A DNA stretch of 43,313 bases from an uncultured Saprospiraceae bacterium (GTDB lineage Bacteria > Bacteroidota > Bacteroidia > Chitinophagales > Saprospiraceae). A program made the position numbers and the translations under genes. The notes beneath the pieces are model-generated. The model was not told the DNA's origin. It worked only from the letters and a program-made list of their open reading frames with translations, and did not search any database. This document shows, in pieces, positions 16,835-26,947 of this stretch; the stretch's first letter is position 1; each line of letters starts with the position of its first letter. The stretch is from assembly GCA_937941765.1 (NCBI GenBank), contig CALDGQ010000067.1:1-43313 (forward strand), given 5' to 3'.

Positions 16835-19800
16835 CTATTTCAATAGTATCATCCTGCCAGTTGCAGTATTTTTATTCGTTTTTACTTCATAGTATAGAAT
16901 GCCAGAACCATCTAGTTCTGAGGCATTTATAGTCATTTCGTTGTATCCTTGGAAGCATTCTTTATTGACTTGCATCAATATTTTTCCGGATACATCGAAT
17001 ACAGTAATCAGTGTTTCTGCATCTTCAGGTAGCATAAATCCTATTATTGTTTCATGCTTAAATGGATTTGGCTTATTGTCAAATAGAGCGAAATCTGTAG
17101 ATACAGTAGTGTTTTCATTGAAAGAAAGATTCACATTTAAATACTCCAATTGATTATTAGTCATCTTGTAAGCTTCTGCGTTTGTTACAGAAGAAGTACT
17201 TCTTAATAATCCTTGTAAAGATTCAATATCTTCTAAGGCAGTGAATTTCAAACTGAATAATGCTTCTCCATCTTTGAAGTTTCTAGTTTGCATACCATAC
17301 CAGTTCAGTGAAATGATACCATTACTAGCTCCGTTCAATGCGAAGTTATTTTCTTTCAAATTATCAATATGTAATTTTTCAACAGCATCAAATTGAATTG
17401 ATTCATTTGCGAATTCCAAAGTCATTTGGTAACCTGCAATGTCAGCATATTCACTAGCGTTGAAAGTAACTTCAAAAGTTTCACCTTTCTTAACTGTTTG
17501 ATCATCCAATAAGAAATCAAATGAATGCTCAGCTCTTACATCAGTAGCACCATCTGTCATTTGTACATTTGCGGTTCCGTTGACATCACCGATTGCAACA
17601 GCGATGAAATCGTTATCCAACATACTTGAATTGACAGGTCCTAAATTGATTTTTTCATCAAAAGGGAATGGAGACAAAACATTGTTGAAAGTTTGATTTG
17701 CGTCCACAAATCTCCAGAAATCATTACTTGGTAAAGTAGTGTAGTTTCCAAGGATTAAAAATTGAAGATCAACTAAATCAAGTGTAGAAACACTTCCACT
17801 ATTGTTAGCATCTGCTGCAATTACCTGGTAAGGTGAAGTGAATAGTGTATTTCCGAGTACGTGTTGTTGGATTAAGTATAGGTCAATTGATGAAGAACCA
17901 AAGTGATTGTAATTTTTATATGGTTCTAAACATACTGGTGTGCCAGGACCGACTTCAATGCAGTAATCACCATTTACATCAGTAGTATCAGAAAGGCCGG
18001 TTCCACCAGTTTCAAATACTTCAACATTTTCTACAGGTGTTCCATTTTCTAAAGTAATATTACCACATACTTGTGCTAATGACAAACTTGTATTGACAGC
18101 AACGTTTCCTCCTGGATCATTGGTACAACCTGGCACTGAAACCACATTACCATTAAGGAATTGTCCTATTTCATAATTAACAGGTGTACTATTAATGTAT
18201 ACCAATGAAGAATTACCAGGAGCTCCATTAATAAATAATTGAAGATCAAAAAGGCTCGTTCCGCTTGGCAAAGTTGTACCTGGTGCACCTCCTGGATCAA
18301 TCCAAGAAACAGTAATTACACTTCCACCAGACATAGGCGTAGAAAAATTACTAACTGTAAGTCCAGGTAAGTTGAAATTACTAGCAACTCCTGTAAACTG
18401 TGCGACTGTAGTGTTTACATTGATAGTATATTGAAATGAAACTATATTGTTAAAGTTGTCAACTGTGAAAGGAATGGAGACAAAATCACCGAATCCTCCT
18501 GCTATTTGACCAATATTAAATGTCGGGCATAAGCTAGCAACAACAATTTCTTCAGTGTGTACACATCCAGTATTATCGTCAGTGATAACCACCATATAAA
18601 GGCCTGGCAATAACCCAGTTGCAGTTGCTGTTGTTTGAGCATTTGCATCATCCCATAAGTAGCTTGACGAACCTGAGCCGCCAGTCACTACTACGGTAGC
18701 TGTACCGTCTGCTGCTAATAAATTAGAAGCAGGAGTTGATGAAGTACTTGCACTGAATCCAATATTAATAAATGTAGACAATACATTTACAGTAACCGTA
18801 CAAGTGTTTTGGTTTCCAAATTGATCCGTAGCCGTAAGTGTCGTACTATTTAATGGGCCAATATCTGTACAATTAAAACTTGAATTTGACAATGAGAAAG
18901 TAAAATTAGAATTACCACAATTGTCAACAATGTTACCGTTCAAGATTTGAGCTTCCGTAATCGTTGCATTTCCAGTGTTATCTAAATTTACATCAATAAA
19001 TGTAAAGCATGTTAAAGCCACGTTTTCATTATCTTCAATTACTAGGTGAAGCGTTTCTGTAGCCACATTTCCGCATGGGTCTTCTACCGTAAATTCGATA
19101 TCATGACTTCCAACAGGATAAAATCCATCTATATCATTGATTTGATTTCCATTATTGAACATGCTGTTGTGTGTTATATCTAAGCAGCTAAATGGAGCTT
19201 CATCTGAAATATAATCAGCAATTGTCAAATCAACTTGTGCTCCACATACTCCAGCGTCATTAGAAATAACTAAAGGATCAGGGAATGTGATTCTTGGAAT
19301 AGAGTCATCTACAATTGTAATAATTTGAGCAACTGAATCTTGATTTCCACAAGCATCTATTGCGAGCCAATATCTTACAAGGTCATAATTATAGTGATTA
19401 CAAACACATGGATCTGGATCTCTATTTGAATCATCGTCTGTTGAAGTTACAGAGCCATCAGCAAGACAATTGTCCGTAAAGTTTAAAGATATTGCTAAGT
19501 TTGGATCCAAGAAAGTAAGTGTGGTATCAGCAGGAGCTTCTTCTAAAACTGGGTCCATTGTATCTTCAACAGTAATGGTTTGTGTACAGGTATTAGTACC
19601 ATCAGACCAAACTCTATCGAATACAAAGCAAGTTGGAAAATCACCACTGATGAAAGTATTGCTAATAATTACTGGTGCTGCGTTTCCACAAATACCACCA
19701 GCTGTAGCAGTACCATAATCTCCTGTCAACCCAGTGAAAGCACTACAATCAACTGTTACATCAGCAGGGCAAGTTAGGGTAGAAGAATTAGAAGAGGAAG

Positions 19801-22800
19801 CAACAACGCTAACATTAAGGTTACACGAGTTGGTATTACCACTTCCATCTGTTACAGTAAGGGTAACATTTGGAACGGTTCCTAAATCAGTACAGTCAAA
19901 ATTAACTGGTGTTACATCAACACTAGCAATTCCACAATCGTCATATGCACTATATAAATTTGGAGTCGTCAATAATGCACCTTGTCCTGCAGAGTTTAAA
20001 AATACTGTTTGTTGACTATTCGTACAAGTCAAGAAAGGAGAGGTGTCATCAATAACTGTAATCGTTACCCCATGAGTTTCAGGAGTGAAACATCCTAAAG
20101 AACTTGAAACCGTAAACGTAATTGAATCGACCCCAACAGGGTAGTTTCCAGAAGCATCAGCTAAACCATCACCTACACCATATTTAGTTAGTGCATCATT
20201 TGTTATAACAATTCCACCACAGTTTCCAGTAACTGCATTTGAAAAATCAACTACTGCCGCACCAGAGCACAATCCAGCACCACTTGATACAACTTGCATA
20301 TTATCAGCAAATGTAATTGTTGGAGCATTCGTAATATCTAGAGTAATTAATTGATCTTGCATATTAATGTTACCACAGTCATCAAACACACCCCAAGTTC
20401 TAACGAAAGAAGAAGTACATCCTTCTGGTCCTCTGAAGTTTTTGATAGTAGTGGTTGCACTACCGCAACTTGAAGTATTGGATTGTTGAGAGAATGCAAA
20501 CATATCACCTGCTTCAACTGTAATATTGATAGTTCCGTTTGAAATAGTGTCCACACCGCTTAATTGTGTAAACTCGCCGTTTAACATGTAGCCAAAAGGA
20601 TCATCCGATCCACCTGTCACATCAAATGATCGGTAACAGAAATCAAACTTTAAATTCCCATCAAAAGGAATCGCAATTGAATAATTATTTATCATCGTAT
20701 CTGGTCCAGGCATAAGCGAACAAGGATGAATGTTAGGGCCTACTATTTGTACGGAATCCGTACCAAATAAATTGACAGCCCCGGATGCATTCCAATTTCC
20801 AGTAACATAAGACATTACAAAACCAGCATCGTGAATCCCTCCACCTACACGTGGATCACAATTATCAGCAGCATCTGCAACAAATCCAGTTATAAGCAGA
20901 TCACTAGGGTCTTCACAATTTTCTAAAGTAATATCTGCAGGTACAGTGAATGTAGGAGCGATGTTATCTTCAATGGTTATTTCCTGAACACAAACACTTT
21001 GATTTCCACTTAAATCAGTCGCTGTCCAAGTTCTCATAATGGTAGTACATGCGATTGATCCTGTGAAAACATCTGCATAAGTTGTATCAACACTTGCGGA
21101 ACAAGCATCCATTACAGTAATAGGGAAACCAACATTTGATGGATCAACTGATTCACTACAATCGATGGTCACATCAGGAGAACAATGAATTTTAGGTGGT
21201 TGATTTTCTTGAACGGTAATGGTAGTAGCACAGAATGCTTGATTTCCAGAACAATCTTCAACTAGCAATGAGATTGGGAATACCCCAATACTATCACAAT
21301 CAAAAGTCAATTCATCTTGATAAATCCCATCAGCTGGTCTAGCGATTGCATATCTTGAAGGACTCATCAGTCCGCACTCATCATAACTTCCATCGTTGAA
21401 TAAAGCTGCAGGTACATTAACAGCACCTGTACTTAAGCTTATTGTTTTTGATTCACAAACAGGTACAGGTGGTTGTTTGTCAATAAATGTAACATTAGCT
21501 ACACATGTAGCTGATACATTGTTGTTGATATCGAAGGCGCGTAGTTCGAATTGTTTATTCTGAGGTCCACATATCGGTCCTCCGAACATTGTTGCAAGAT
21601 CATCACAGTCATAACTTAATGATTCAGACCAAGTAAGGTCTCCTATACAACGGATTTCGTAGCGATCAACACCACAAGCATCATTAAAAAATATACTTCC
21701 ATTTGAATTAAAAGAGGTAGGTGAATCCCAATTTGAAATTGCGAAGTCTCCTAATAATCCAGCGCTGAAATTGTAGACTTCCACTGTGCTACTTGCTAAG
21801 TTGTCTAGTGTTCTAATACGGTAGCAAAAATTATCACCAGCATTCAAAGATACAGTGACTGGGTTTCCTTGTATTAAAATACCAGTATAATCACCATTAA
21901 TTAAATATCCAAACCAAGTATTCATTGTACCATTAGAAACGAATGTGTAATCAAAAGAAAAAGTAGTTGCATTGGCAGCAGTAATGCATATTTCGTCCCA
22001 TCCATCAGTCCCACTTCCGTTGTCGCCACTTTGAAAAAAGATACTTCCTGCAAGCAAATCTTCAGGATTAAGTACAACATCTCCTGAACCATCAACTGAG
22101 AGCGTAACATCTGCACAATCAATAAGAGGTGCTGTATTATCTAAGATCGTAACATTAACTTCACAAGCAATAGAATCTCCATTCATATCAAAAATGGCAT
22201 TACCGCTATCATCTACAACAGCAACTGTCAATAATGTAGTCCCCGTTGGATCTACATCACTACAATCAAAACTGGTTACGTCAAGTCCAATATTTAAATC
22301 ACAGTTGTCAGTAAATAAAGAATTGAAGTTGGTGCTATCAGCTAACGTGAAATTGTACATTCCATCCGCATTTAATAAAACTTGGTAGGTAGTAAAACCA
22401 CATGCTGCAATAGCATCGGTGTTATCTTCCACTGTGATATTTGCGTAACATACTGAACTCAATCCAGCTGGATCAGTAACTTCTAACACAGCAGCTACGG
22501 TTCCTATATCTGAACAATCTAAAGGCAATGTAGCAGCAAAAGTCGTACTGTCAATTGAAATTTCATAAGATGCAATTCCATCACATTGATCCATGCTCAT
22601 ATTGTCGATATCTTGAGCCGCAACAGTATAGTTACCAGTTCCATCTAGTTCAACTGTAATGTCTTGGCAGAAAGGAGCAGGAGGACTATTTAAAATAGTG
22701 ATATCCGTCATACATGTTGCACTCAATGTGCCATCACTAACAGTCATCATTACTGTAACAGTAGATCCAATAGGGTCAACAGTACAATCCAAATTTGGGA

Positions 22801-24226
22801 TATCAACTGAGTAAGTTAGCTGAGAAGCACAATTATCAGTACTGTTGTTATTTAAATCATTTTCAGGATCAATAACATAGACACCTACAGAAGGAACTGC
22901 AATATTAATATTGCTGAGACAATTAGCAGTAGGAGGCAAGTTGTCTTCTATTGTTACAACTACCGTATGAGTAGTCGTGTTTCCACAAAAATCTGTTGCT
23001 GAAAAATTAGCGTTATAAACACCAACACCCAAACATTCTGAATTAACAATTAAGTTAGGTCCAGAGTAAACGGTTGCGCCAGCTGCGTCTACTACTGCAA
23101 AACTCGTGTTTTGTAGTTGAGATCCTGCAAGTCCGCAATTGTACATTAAATCATTAGTTAAATCTAAATTGACTTCAGCAGAACAAGAACTAGGACAATT
23201 AGCCGTAGAGTTAGCTGATAGATTCAAAGTAGTTGGTGCTGCTGTAAATAAAGGGTCGTTTTCTACAGAAATTATCTGTGTATGTGTAGCCGTTTTACCA
23301 CAATTATCAGTAGCGGTCCAAGTTCTTTCAATCGTGTAATTATAAAAATCACAAGCAAGAGAGTTACCGCCTCGATTATTTTGATCTACTGCATTCACAG
23401 TACTTTGAGGTGTACAATCATCTGTCATAGTTGCAGTTGGAGCAGTAGGAACTGGATCACTACACGTAATAGTAATATCTTCAGGAGGATCAATACCCAT
23501 TCCAAAATCCAATTCTGGATCTTCATTGTCTTCAACCTCAATTGTCTGTACACAAGTGTTTGAATTTCCAGCACCATCCGTTGCAGTAAATGTTCTCTCA
23601 ATTGTAAGGCAATTTCCACTAGTTGCACTAACGTTTACATCTTGTGGAGCACCAATGAAAATTGACGCAGTAGGTGTACAATTGTCAATTGCAGTTGCGT
23701 CACCGATTGCAGTTGTTGTCGTTGGATCACCACAATCTACCGATACGTCAGCAGGACAAATAATGGTAGGTCCAAGTTCATCAACAATAATTAGGTTGGT
23801 AGTACAAGTGTTGCTATTTCCAGCACCATCTGTAACTGTCAAAACAGTAGTACCGCCTCCTAAGTCATCACAATTAAACGAAGATTGAGACAAAGCATAA
23901 GTGGCAATACCGCATGCATCTGTACTTCCTGCATCAATGTCTTGCGGTATTAAAATCCCATTTCCATCTGTATCAAGGGCTACAGTAACAAACAAAGTGT
24001 TACAAACAGCCACCGGAGATGTGTTATCTGGGTTGCACTGCGAATAAGCTTCATTGTTGAATCCAATAAAGCTTATCAAAAGGATAAGTAAAATTTGTGA
24101 GAATTTACCTCCGGATTGGGAGTTAAGAGGTCTTGATTTTCTAACAACTGCATAGCTATAAGCTGTACGGTTTTTGGATAAAATCAGACACATCTCTCCT
24201 AAGAGTTGTGTTAATTTTGAAATCAT
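16835..24226 (-). CDS. giant HYR-like repeat protein with cohesin-like and dockerin-like modules and type A T9SS sorting domain
   Basis: This is a 2463-residue secreted protein. A long n-region precedes the signal hydrophobic stretch (about residues 41-63, ILLILLISFIGF, ending AYSQ). About 1800 residues of Cys-containing HYR-like beta modules follow (typical TVTDGAGNSNTC). Two similar inserted modules interrupt them (about 729-842 and 1129-1270, sharing FGYLINGDYT / FGYMLNGEFT). Near the C-terminus come a cohesin-like module (about 1899-2040), a carboxypeptidase-regulatory-like module (about 2049-2100) and a dockerin-like pair. The pair is IDLYLIQQHVLG, then the calcium loop DANNSGSVSTLDLVDLQFLI near 2137. 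A second cohesin-like module (about 2239-2370) and a type A sorting domain (about 2375-2463, DNKPNPFKHETIIGF) end the chain. The role is probably surface matrix or adhesion. It is not co-transcribed with the next giant gene, because a terminator intervenes. Confidence 0.9.
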   Translation of the reverse strand: MISKLTQLLGEMCLILSKNRTAYSYAVVRKSRPLNSQSGGKFSQILLILLISFIGFNNEAYSQCNPDNTSPVAVCNTLFVTVALDTDGNGILIPQDIDAGSTDACGIATYALSQSSFNCDDLGGGTTVLTVTDGAGNSNTCTTNLIIVDELGPTIICPADVSVDCGDPTTTTAIGDATAIDNCTPTASIFIGAPQDVNVSATSGNCLTIERTFTATDGAGNSNTCVQTIEVEDNEDPELDFGMGIDPPEDITITCSDPVPTAPTATMTDDCTPQSTVNAVDQNNRGGNSLACDFYNYTIERTWTATDNCGKTATHTQIISVENDPLFTAAPTTLNLSANSTANCPSSCSAEVNLDLTNDLMYNCGLAGSQLQNTSFAVVDAAGATVYSGPNLIVNSECLGVGVYNANFSATDFCGNTTTHTVVVTIEDNLPPTANCLSNINIAVPSVGVYVIDPENDLNNNSTDNCASQLTYSVDIPNLDCTVDPIGSTVTVMMTVSDGTLSATCMTDITILNSPPAPFCQDITVELDGTGNYTVAAQDIDNMSMDQCDGIASYEISIDSTTFAATLPLDCSDIGTVAAVLEVTDPAGLSSVCYANITVEDNTDAIAACGFTTYQVLLNADGMYNFTLADSTNFNSLFTDNCDLNIGLDVTSFDCSDVDPTGTTLLTVAVVDDSGNAIFDMNGDSIACEVNVTILDNTAPLIDCADVTLSVDGSGDVVLNPEDLLAGSIFFQSGDNGSGTDGWDEICITAANATTFSFDYTFVSNGTMNTWFGYLINGDYTGILIQGNPVTVSLNAGDNFCYRIRTLDNLASSTVEVYNFSAGLLGDFAISNWDSPTSFNSNGSIFFNDACGVDRYEIRCIGDLTWSESLSYDCDDLATMFGGPICGPQNKQFELRAFDINNNVSATCVANVTFIDKQPPVPVCESKTISLSTGAVNVPAALFNDGSYDECGLMSPSRYAIARPADGIYQDELTFDCDSIGVFPISLLVEDCSGNQAFCATTITVQENQPPKIHCSPDVTIDCSESVDPSNVGFPITVMDACSASVDTTYADVFTGSIACTTIMRTWTATDLSGNQSVCVQEITIEDNIAPTFTVPADITLENCEDPSDLLITGFVADAADNCDPRVGGGIHDAGFVMSYVTGNWNASGAVNLFGTDSVQIVGPNIHPCSLMPGPDTMINNYSIAIPFDGNLKFDFCYRSFDVTGGSDDPFGYMLNGEFTQLSGVDTISNGTINITVEAGDMFAFSQQSNTSSCGSATTTIKNFRGPEGCTSSFVRTWGVFDDCGNINMQDQLITLDITNAPTITFADNMQVVSSGAGLCSGAAVVDFSNAVTGNCGGIVITNDALTKYGVGDGLADASGNYPVGVDSITFTVSSSLGCFTPETHGVTITVIDDTSPFLTCTNSQQTVFLNSAGQGALLTTPNLYSAYDDCGIASVDVTPVNFDCTDLGTVPNVTLTVTDGSGNTNSCNLNVSVVASSSNSSTLTCPADVTVDCSAFTGLTGDYGTATAGGICGNAAPVIISNTFISGDFPTCFVFDRVWSDGTNTCTQTITVEDTMDPVLEEAPADTTLTFLDPNLAISLNFTDNCLADGSVTSTDDDSNRDPDPCVCNHYNYDLVRYWLAIDACGNQDSVAQIITIVDDSIPRITFPDPLVISNDAGVCGAQVDLTIADYISDEAPFSCLDITHNSMFNNGNQINDIDGFYPVGSHDIEFTVEDPCGNVATETLHLVIEDNENVALTCFTFIDVNLDNTGNATITEAQILNGNIVDNCGNSNFTFSLSNSSFNCTDIGPLNSTTLTATDQFGNQNTCTVTVNVLSTFINIGFSASTSSTPASNLLAADGTATVVVTGGSGSSSYLWDDANAQTTATATGLLPGLYMVVITDDNTGCVHTEEIVVASLCPTFNIGQIAGGFGDFVSIPFTVDNFNNIVSFQYTINVNTTVAQFTGVASNFNLPGLTVSNFSTPMSGGSVITVSWIDPGGAPGTTLPSGTSLFDLQLFINGAPGNSSLVYINSTPVNYEIGQFLNGNVVSVPGCTNDPGGNVAVNTSLSLAQVCGNITLENGTPVENVEVFETGGTGLSDTTDVNGDYCIEVGPGTPVCLEPYKNYNHFGSSSIDLYLIQQHVLGNTLFTSPYQVIAADANNSGSVSTLDLVDLQFLILGNYTTLPSNDFWRFVDANQTFNNVLSPFPFDEKINLGPVNSSMLDNDFIAVAIGDVNGTANVQMTDGATDVRAEHSFDFLLDDQTVKKGETFEVTFNASEYADIAGYQMTLEFANESIQFDAVEKLHIDNLKENNFALNGASNGIISLNWYGMQTRNFKDGEALFSLKFTALEDIESLQGLLRSTSSVTNAEAYKMTNNQLEYLNVNLSFNENTTVSTDFALFDNKPNPFKHETIIGFMLPEDAETLITVFDVSGKILMQVNKECFQGYNEMTINASELDGSGILYYEVKTNKNTATGRMILLK

Positions 24227-24670
24227 AATTTGTTGTTTTGGTTAATTAAATGAACAAGACTTATTGAATAACTTGCTCAAATTATTTTCATATAAAAAAC
24301 AGCCTAAAAATTAAAATAATAGCTCATGACATACAAATGTCTTGAGTTGGTTGGTTTGTTCTCGGTTAAGTGTTGCCCATGCAAATACATTGCATAGAAA
24401 TACTATATTATTTAGTGATGCTAAATCGGGTATTTGGATTAGAATTATGGATATTCTAATTGCTAAATGGGATGTTCAATAAGGGATCGGTCCAAATAAC
24501 CAAGTTAAAAATAGTAAATAATTTAAACTTGGACACAATGAAAACGATCTAATTGCCACCAAATTCTAGCAAATAAAATGTAATTATATGAAAATCAATG
24601 AATTAGCTCTTGACTTCTATAAATTACTTCAAGGGGTAAATTATATGTAGGTGTAATCAAGTATATTAAA
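24227..24670 (-). other. long hairpin-rich leader of the 2463-aa gene
   Basis: No gene is seen in this very AT-rich stretch. Four separate stem-loops occur within about 210 bases: CTCAtGACAT/ATGTCtTGAG (24323-24346), ATGCAA/TTGCAT (24379-24395), TTAGAAT/ATTCTAA (24439-24459) and CCAAGTT/AACTTGG (24500-24532). If transcription begins at the promoter proposed at 24671-24701, all four fall in a 5' leader of roughly 440 nt. No known riboswitch class was recognised. Confidence 0.4.
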
Positions 24671-24701
24671 CAAACTTACGAATAGAGTGGGATGTATTCA
24701 A
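24671..24701 (-). promoter_or_regulatory. candidate promoter for the 2463-aa gene
   Basis: On the minus strand, TTG (24699-24701) is followed after 20 bases by TAAGTTTG (24671-24678). This matches the Bacteroidota vegetative pattern TTG / TAnnTTTG. It lies in the spacer between trmD and the giant gene, whose start is about 445 bases downstream. Confidence 0.4.
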
Positions 24702-24758
24702 TGACTAATTACGGGTATATTATATATATATGAATTAACAAATATAAAGCACAACAAT

Positions 24759-25439
24759 TTATTCACGATCTAGTAAGTCAGGTCTTCTTGTCTTAGTACG
24801 TGCAATAGATTGCTCATATCTCCATGCTTCGATTTTGCCATCATTGCCGGAAAGTAGGATGTCAGGAACTTTCATTCCATCAAATTCAGAAGGCCTGGTA
24901 TAAACAGGAGGAGCTAGTAAATCATCTTGAAAAGAATCTGTAAGTGCGGAGGAGCCATCGTTTAAAACTCCTGGGATAAGTCGACCAATACTATCTACCA
25001 AAACGGCTGCTGCTAATTCACCACCTGATAATACAAAGTCGCCAATTGAAATTTCGCGTGTTACATATTTATCACGAATACGTTCGTCTATACCTTTATA
25101 ATGTCCACAAATGATTAACAAATTCTCATATAAAGACAATTCATTTGAAATGGTTTGACTTAATGTTGCTCCATCAGGAGTCATAAAGATTACTTCATCA
25201 TAATTACGTTGAGCTTGCAGTGATTTAATGCAGGCCGCCATTGGTTCAATCATCATGACGAGTCCCGCACCACCACCATATTGATAGTCATCTACTTGTC
25301 TGTGTTTTCCCAATCCAAAATCTCTAAGCTGATGCAAATGCACTTGCAACAATCCTTTTTCATTGGCTCTTTTTAGAATTGAGTGTTGAAAAGGACTTTC
25401 CAACAACTCAGGCATTACTGTAATGATATCAATACGCAT
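24759..25439 (-). CDS. trmD: tRNA (guanine-37-N1)-methyltransferase
   Basis: This 226-residue enzyme transfers methyl from S-adenosylmethionine to N1 of G37 in tRNAs, preventing frameshifting. The SPOUT trefoil-knot signatures are intact: GGGAGLVMMIEP (about 60-71), ICGHYKGIDERI (about 112-123) and ISIGDFVLSGGELAAAVLVD (about 132-151). The start chosen is the second ATG, giving MRIDIITVMPELL, the usual N-terminus of the family; the ATG three codons earlier would add MLT. It begins 14 bases after the stop of the dipeptidase gene and is probably co-transcribed with it. Here it is away from the rpsP-rimM-rplS cluster where it is often found. Confidence 0.96.
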   Translation of the reverse strand: MRIDIITVMPELLESPFQHSILKRANEKGLLQVHLHQLRDFGLGKHRQVDDYQYGGGAGLVMMIEPMAACIKSLQAQRNYDEVIFMTPDGATLSQTISNELSLYENLLIICGHYKGIDERIRDKYVTREISIGDFVLSGGELAAAVLVDSIGRLIPGVLNDGSSALTDSFQDDLLAPPVYTRPSEFDGMKVPDILLSGNDGKIEAWRYEQSIARTKTRRPDLLDRE

Positions 25440-25453
25440 TGTTAGCATTTAAA

Positions 25454-26833
25454 TTATTTGCTTTTCAATTCAGCATAATATTTAAAATAGTAAGGAATCG
25501 TTTCAATCCCTTTGTAAAAATTGAACAAGCCATAACTTTCATCTGGAGAATGGATATTATCTTCATCCAATCCAAATCCCATTAATACACTTTTACTGCC
25601 CAATACTTTTTCAAATAATGCAACGATCGGAATACTTCCACCAGATCTTTGGGGAATTGGTTCTTTCTTAAATGTTTTTTTCATTGCCATTGCTGCAGCC
25701 TTGTATTCAATCGAGTCTGTAGGAGTGACCACTGGTGATCCACCATGATGGGGTGTTACTTTTACAGTGACTGATTTTGGAGCAATCTTTTTGAAATGCT
25801 TTTCGAATAATTTAGTGATTTTGTCTGGATGTTGATTGGGTACCAAACGCATACTGATTTTTGCAAATGCTTTTGACGGCAATACCGTTTTTGCTCCTTC
25901 ACCTATATATCCTCCCCAAATTCCATTGACGTCCAGAGTAGGGCGGATGGAAGTTCTTTCCAAAGTAGTGTAACCCGTTTCACCATGAATATCTTTTATC
26001 TTCAATCCTTTTTTGTATTTCGCTATACTAAAAGGAGCTTTGTTCATTTGTTTCCGTTCTGCTTTTTTTACAGTTTCAACATCTTTATAGAACCCAGGAA
26101 TAGTGATGTGATTGTTCTTATCTTGTAATGAAGCAATCATTTTTGATAAGACATTAATTGGATTCGCAACAGCTCCACCGTAAACACCAGAATGTAAATC
26201 TCTGTTGGCACCAGTCACTTCTACTTCAATATAACTCAATCCTCTAAGACCTGTCGTGATTGAAGGAGTCTTGTTATCAATGATAGAAGTATCAGAAATT
26301 AAAATGACATCATTGGCCAGCATCTTTTTGTATTTTTTACAAAACGGACCTAGATTCATAGAACCAACTTCTTCTTCTCCTTCAATCATGAATTTTACAT
26401 TACAAGGAAGTTCACCTTGTTTCAACATCCCTTCAAAAGCTTTGATGTGCATGTAGACTTGACCTTTGTCGTCGCAAGCACCACGTGCGTAGATTCTTCC
26501 TTTTTTGATAACTGGTTTGAATGGAGGAGAAGTCCACAATTCTATAGGATCAGCTGGTTGAACATCATAATGTCCATATACTAAAATGGTAGGTGCTTTT
26601 GTATCAATTATTTTTTCGCCGTAAACAATAGGATGTCCTTTGGTTGGATAAACTTTTACTTTATCGGCTCCGGCAGCTTTCAATTTATCAGCAACAAACT
26701 TTGCAGTTTTCTGAACCTCTTTTTTGTATTTCGGATCAGCACTTACGGATGGAATTTTGAGAAATTCAATTAATTCATCTAATTGCTTTTTCTTATTAGC
26801 GACCAAATATTTCTGAACTTTTTGCATAGTCAA
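25454..26833 (-). CDS. M20-family dipeptidase
   Basis: This 459-residue zinc peptidase belongs to the M20 CNDP/carnosinase-like group and hydrolyses dipeptides in the cytosol. Metal-site motifs are visible in order: LVYGHYDVQPADPIELW (His and Asp, about residues 86-102), RGACDDKGQ (bridging Asp, about 116-124), EGEEEVGS (catalytic Glu pair, about 149-156) and a late His in DNIHSPDES (about 432-440). The dimerisation/lid domain lies between about 205 and 370 (TGLRGLSYIEVEV, DLHSGVYGG). There is no signal peptide. An alternative start two codons in gives MQKVQKYL. It is upstream of trmD with a 14-base gap. Confidence 0.93.
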   Translation of the reverse strand: MTMQKVQKYLVANKKKQLDELIEFLKIPSVSADPKYKKEVQKTAKFVADKLKAAGADKVKVYPTKGHPIVYGEKIIDTKAPTILVYGHYDVQPADPIELWTSPPFKPVIKKGRIYARGACDDKGQVYMHIKAFEGMLKQGELPCNVKFMIEGEEEVGSMNLGPFCKKYKKMLANDVILISDTSIIDNKTPSITTGLRGLSYIEVEVTGANRDLHSGVYGGAVANPINVLSKMIASLQDKNNHITIPGFYKDVETVKKAERKQMNKAPFSIAKYKKGLKIKDIHGETGYTTLERTSIRPTLDVNGIWGGYIGEGAKTVLPSKAFAKISMRLVPNQHPDKITKLFEKHFKKIAPKSVTVKVTPHHGGSPVVTPTDSIEYKAAAMAMKKTFKKEPIPQRSGGSIPIVALFEKVLGSKSVLMGFGLDEDNIHSPDESYGLFNFYKGIETIPYYFKYYAELKSK

Positions 26834-26863
26834 TTATTCTTTAAAATGGAATTGTAAAGTTGC

Positions 26864-26891
26864 TAAAAGTAGGAATTTTTTTTACTTCAAA
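26864..26891 (-). promoter_or_regulatory. candidate promoter of the dipeptidase-trmD pair
   Basis: On the minus strand, TTTG (26888-26891) precedes TACTTTTA (26864-26871) by 16 bases. The second box has one mismatch to TAnnTTTG. It sits about 30 bases before the dipeptidase start, with no gene in between. Confidence 0.3.
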
Positions 26892-26947
26892 GGGAAAAAG
26901 ATGGCTCAATAATAGAATCTTTTGAGCTTCGAGTAGAATAGATGACT

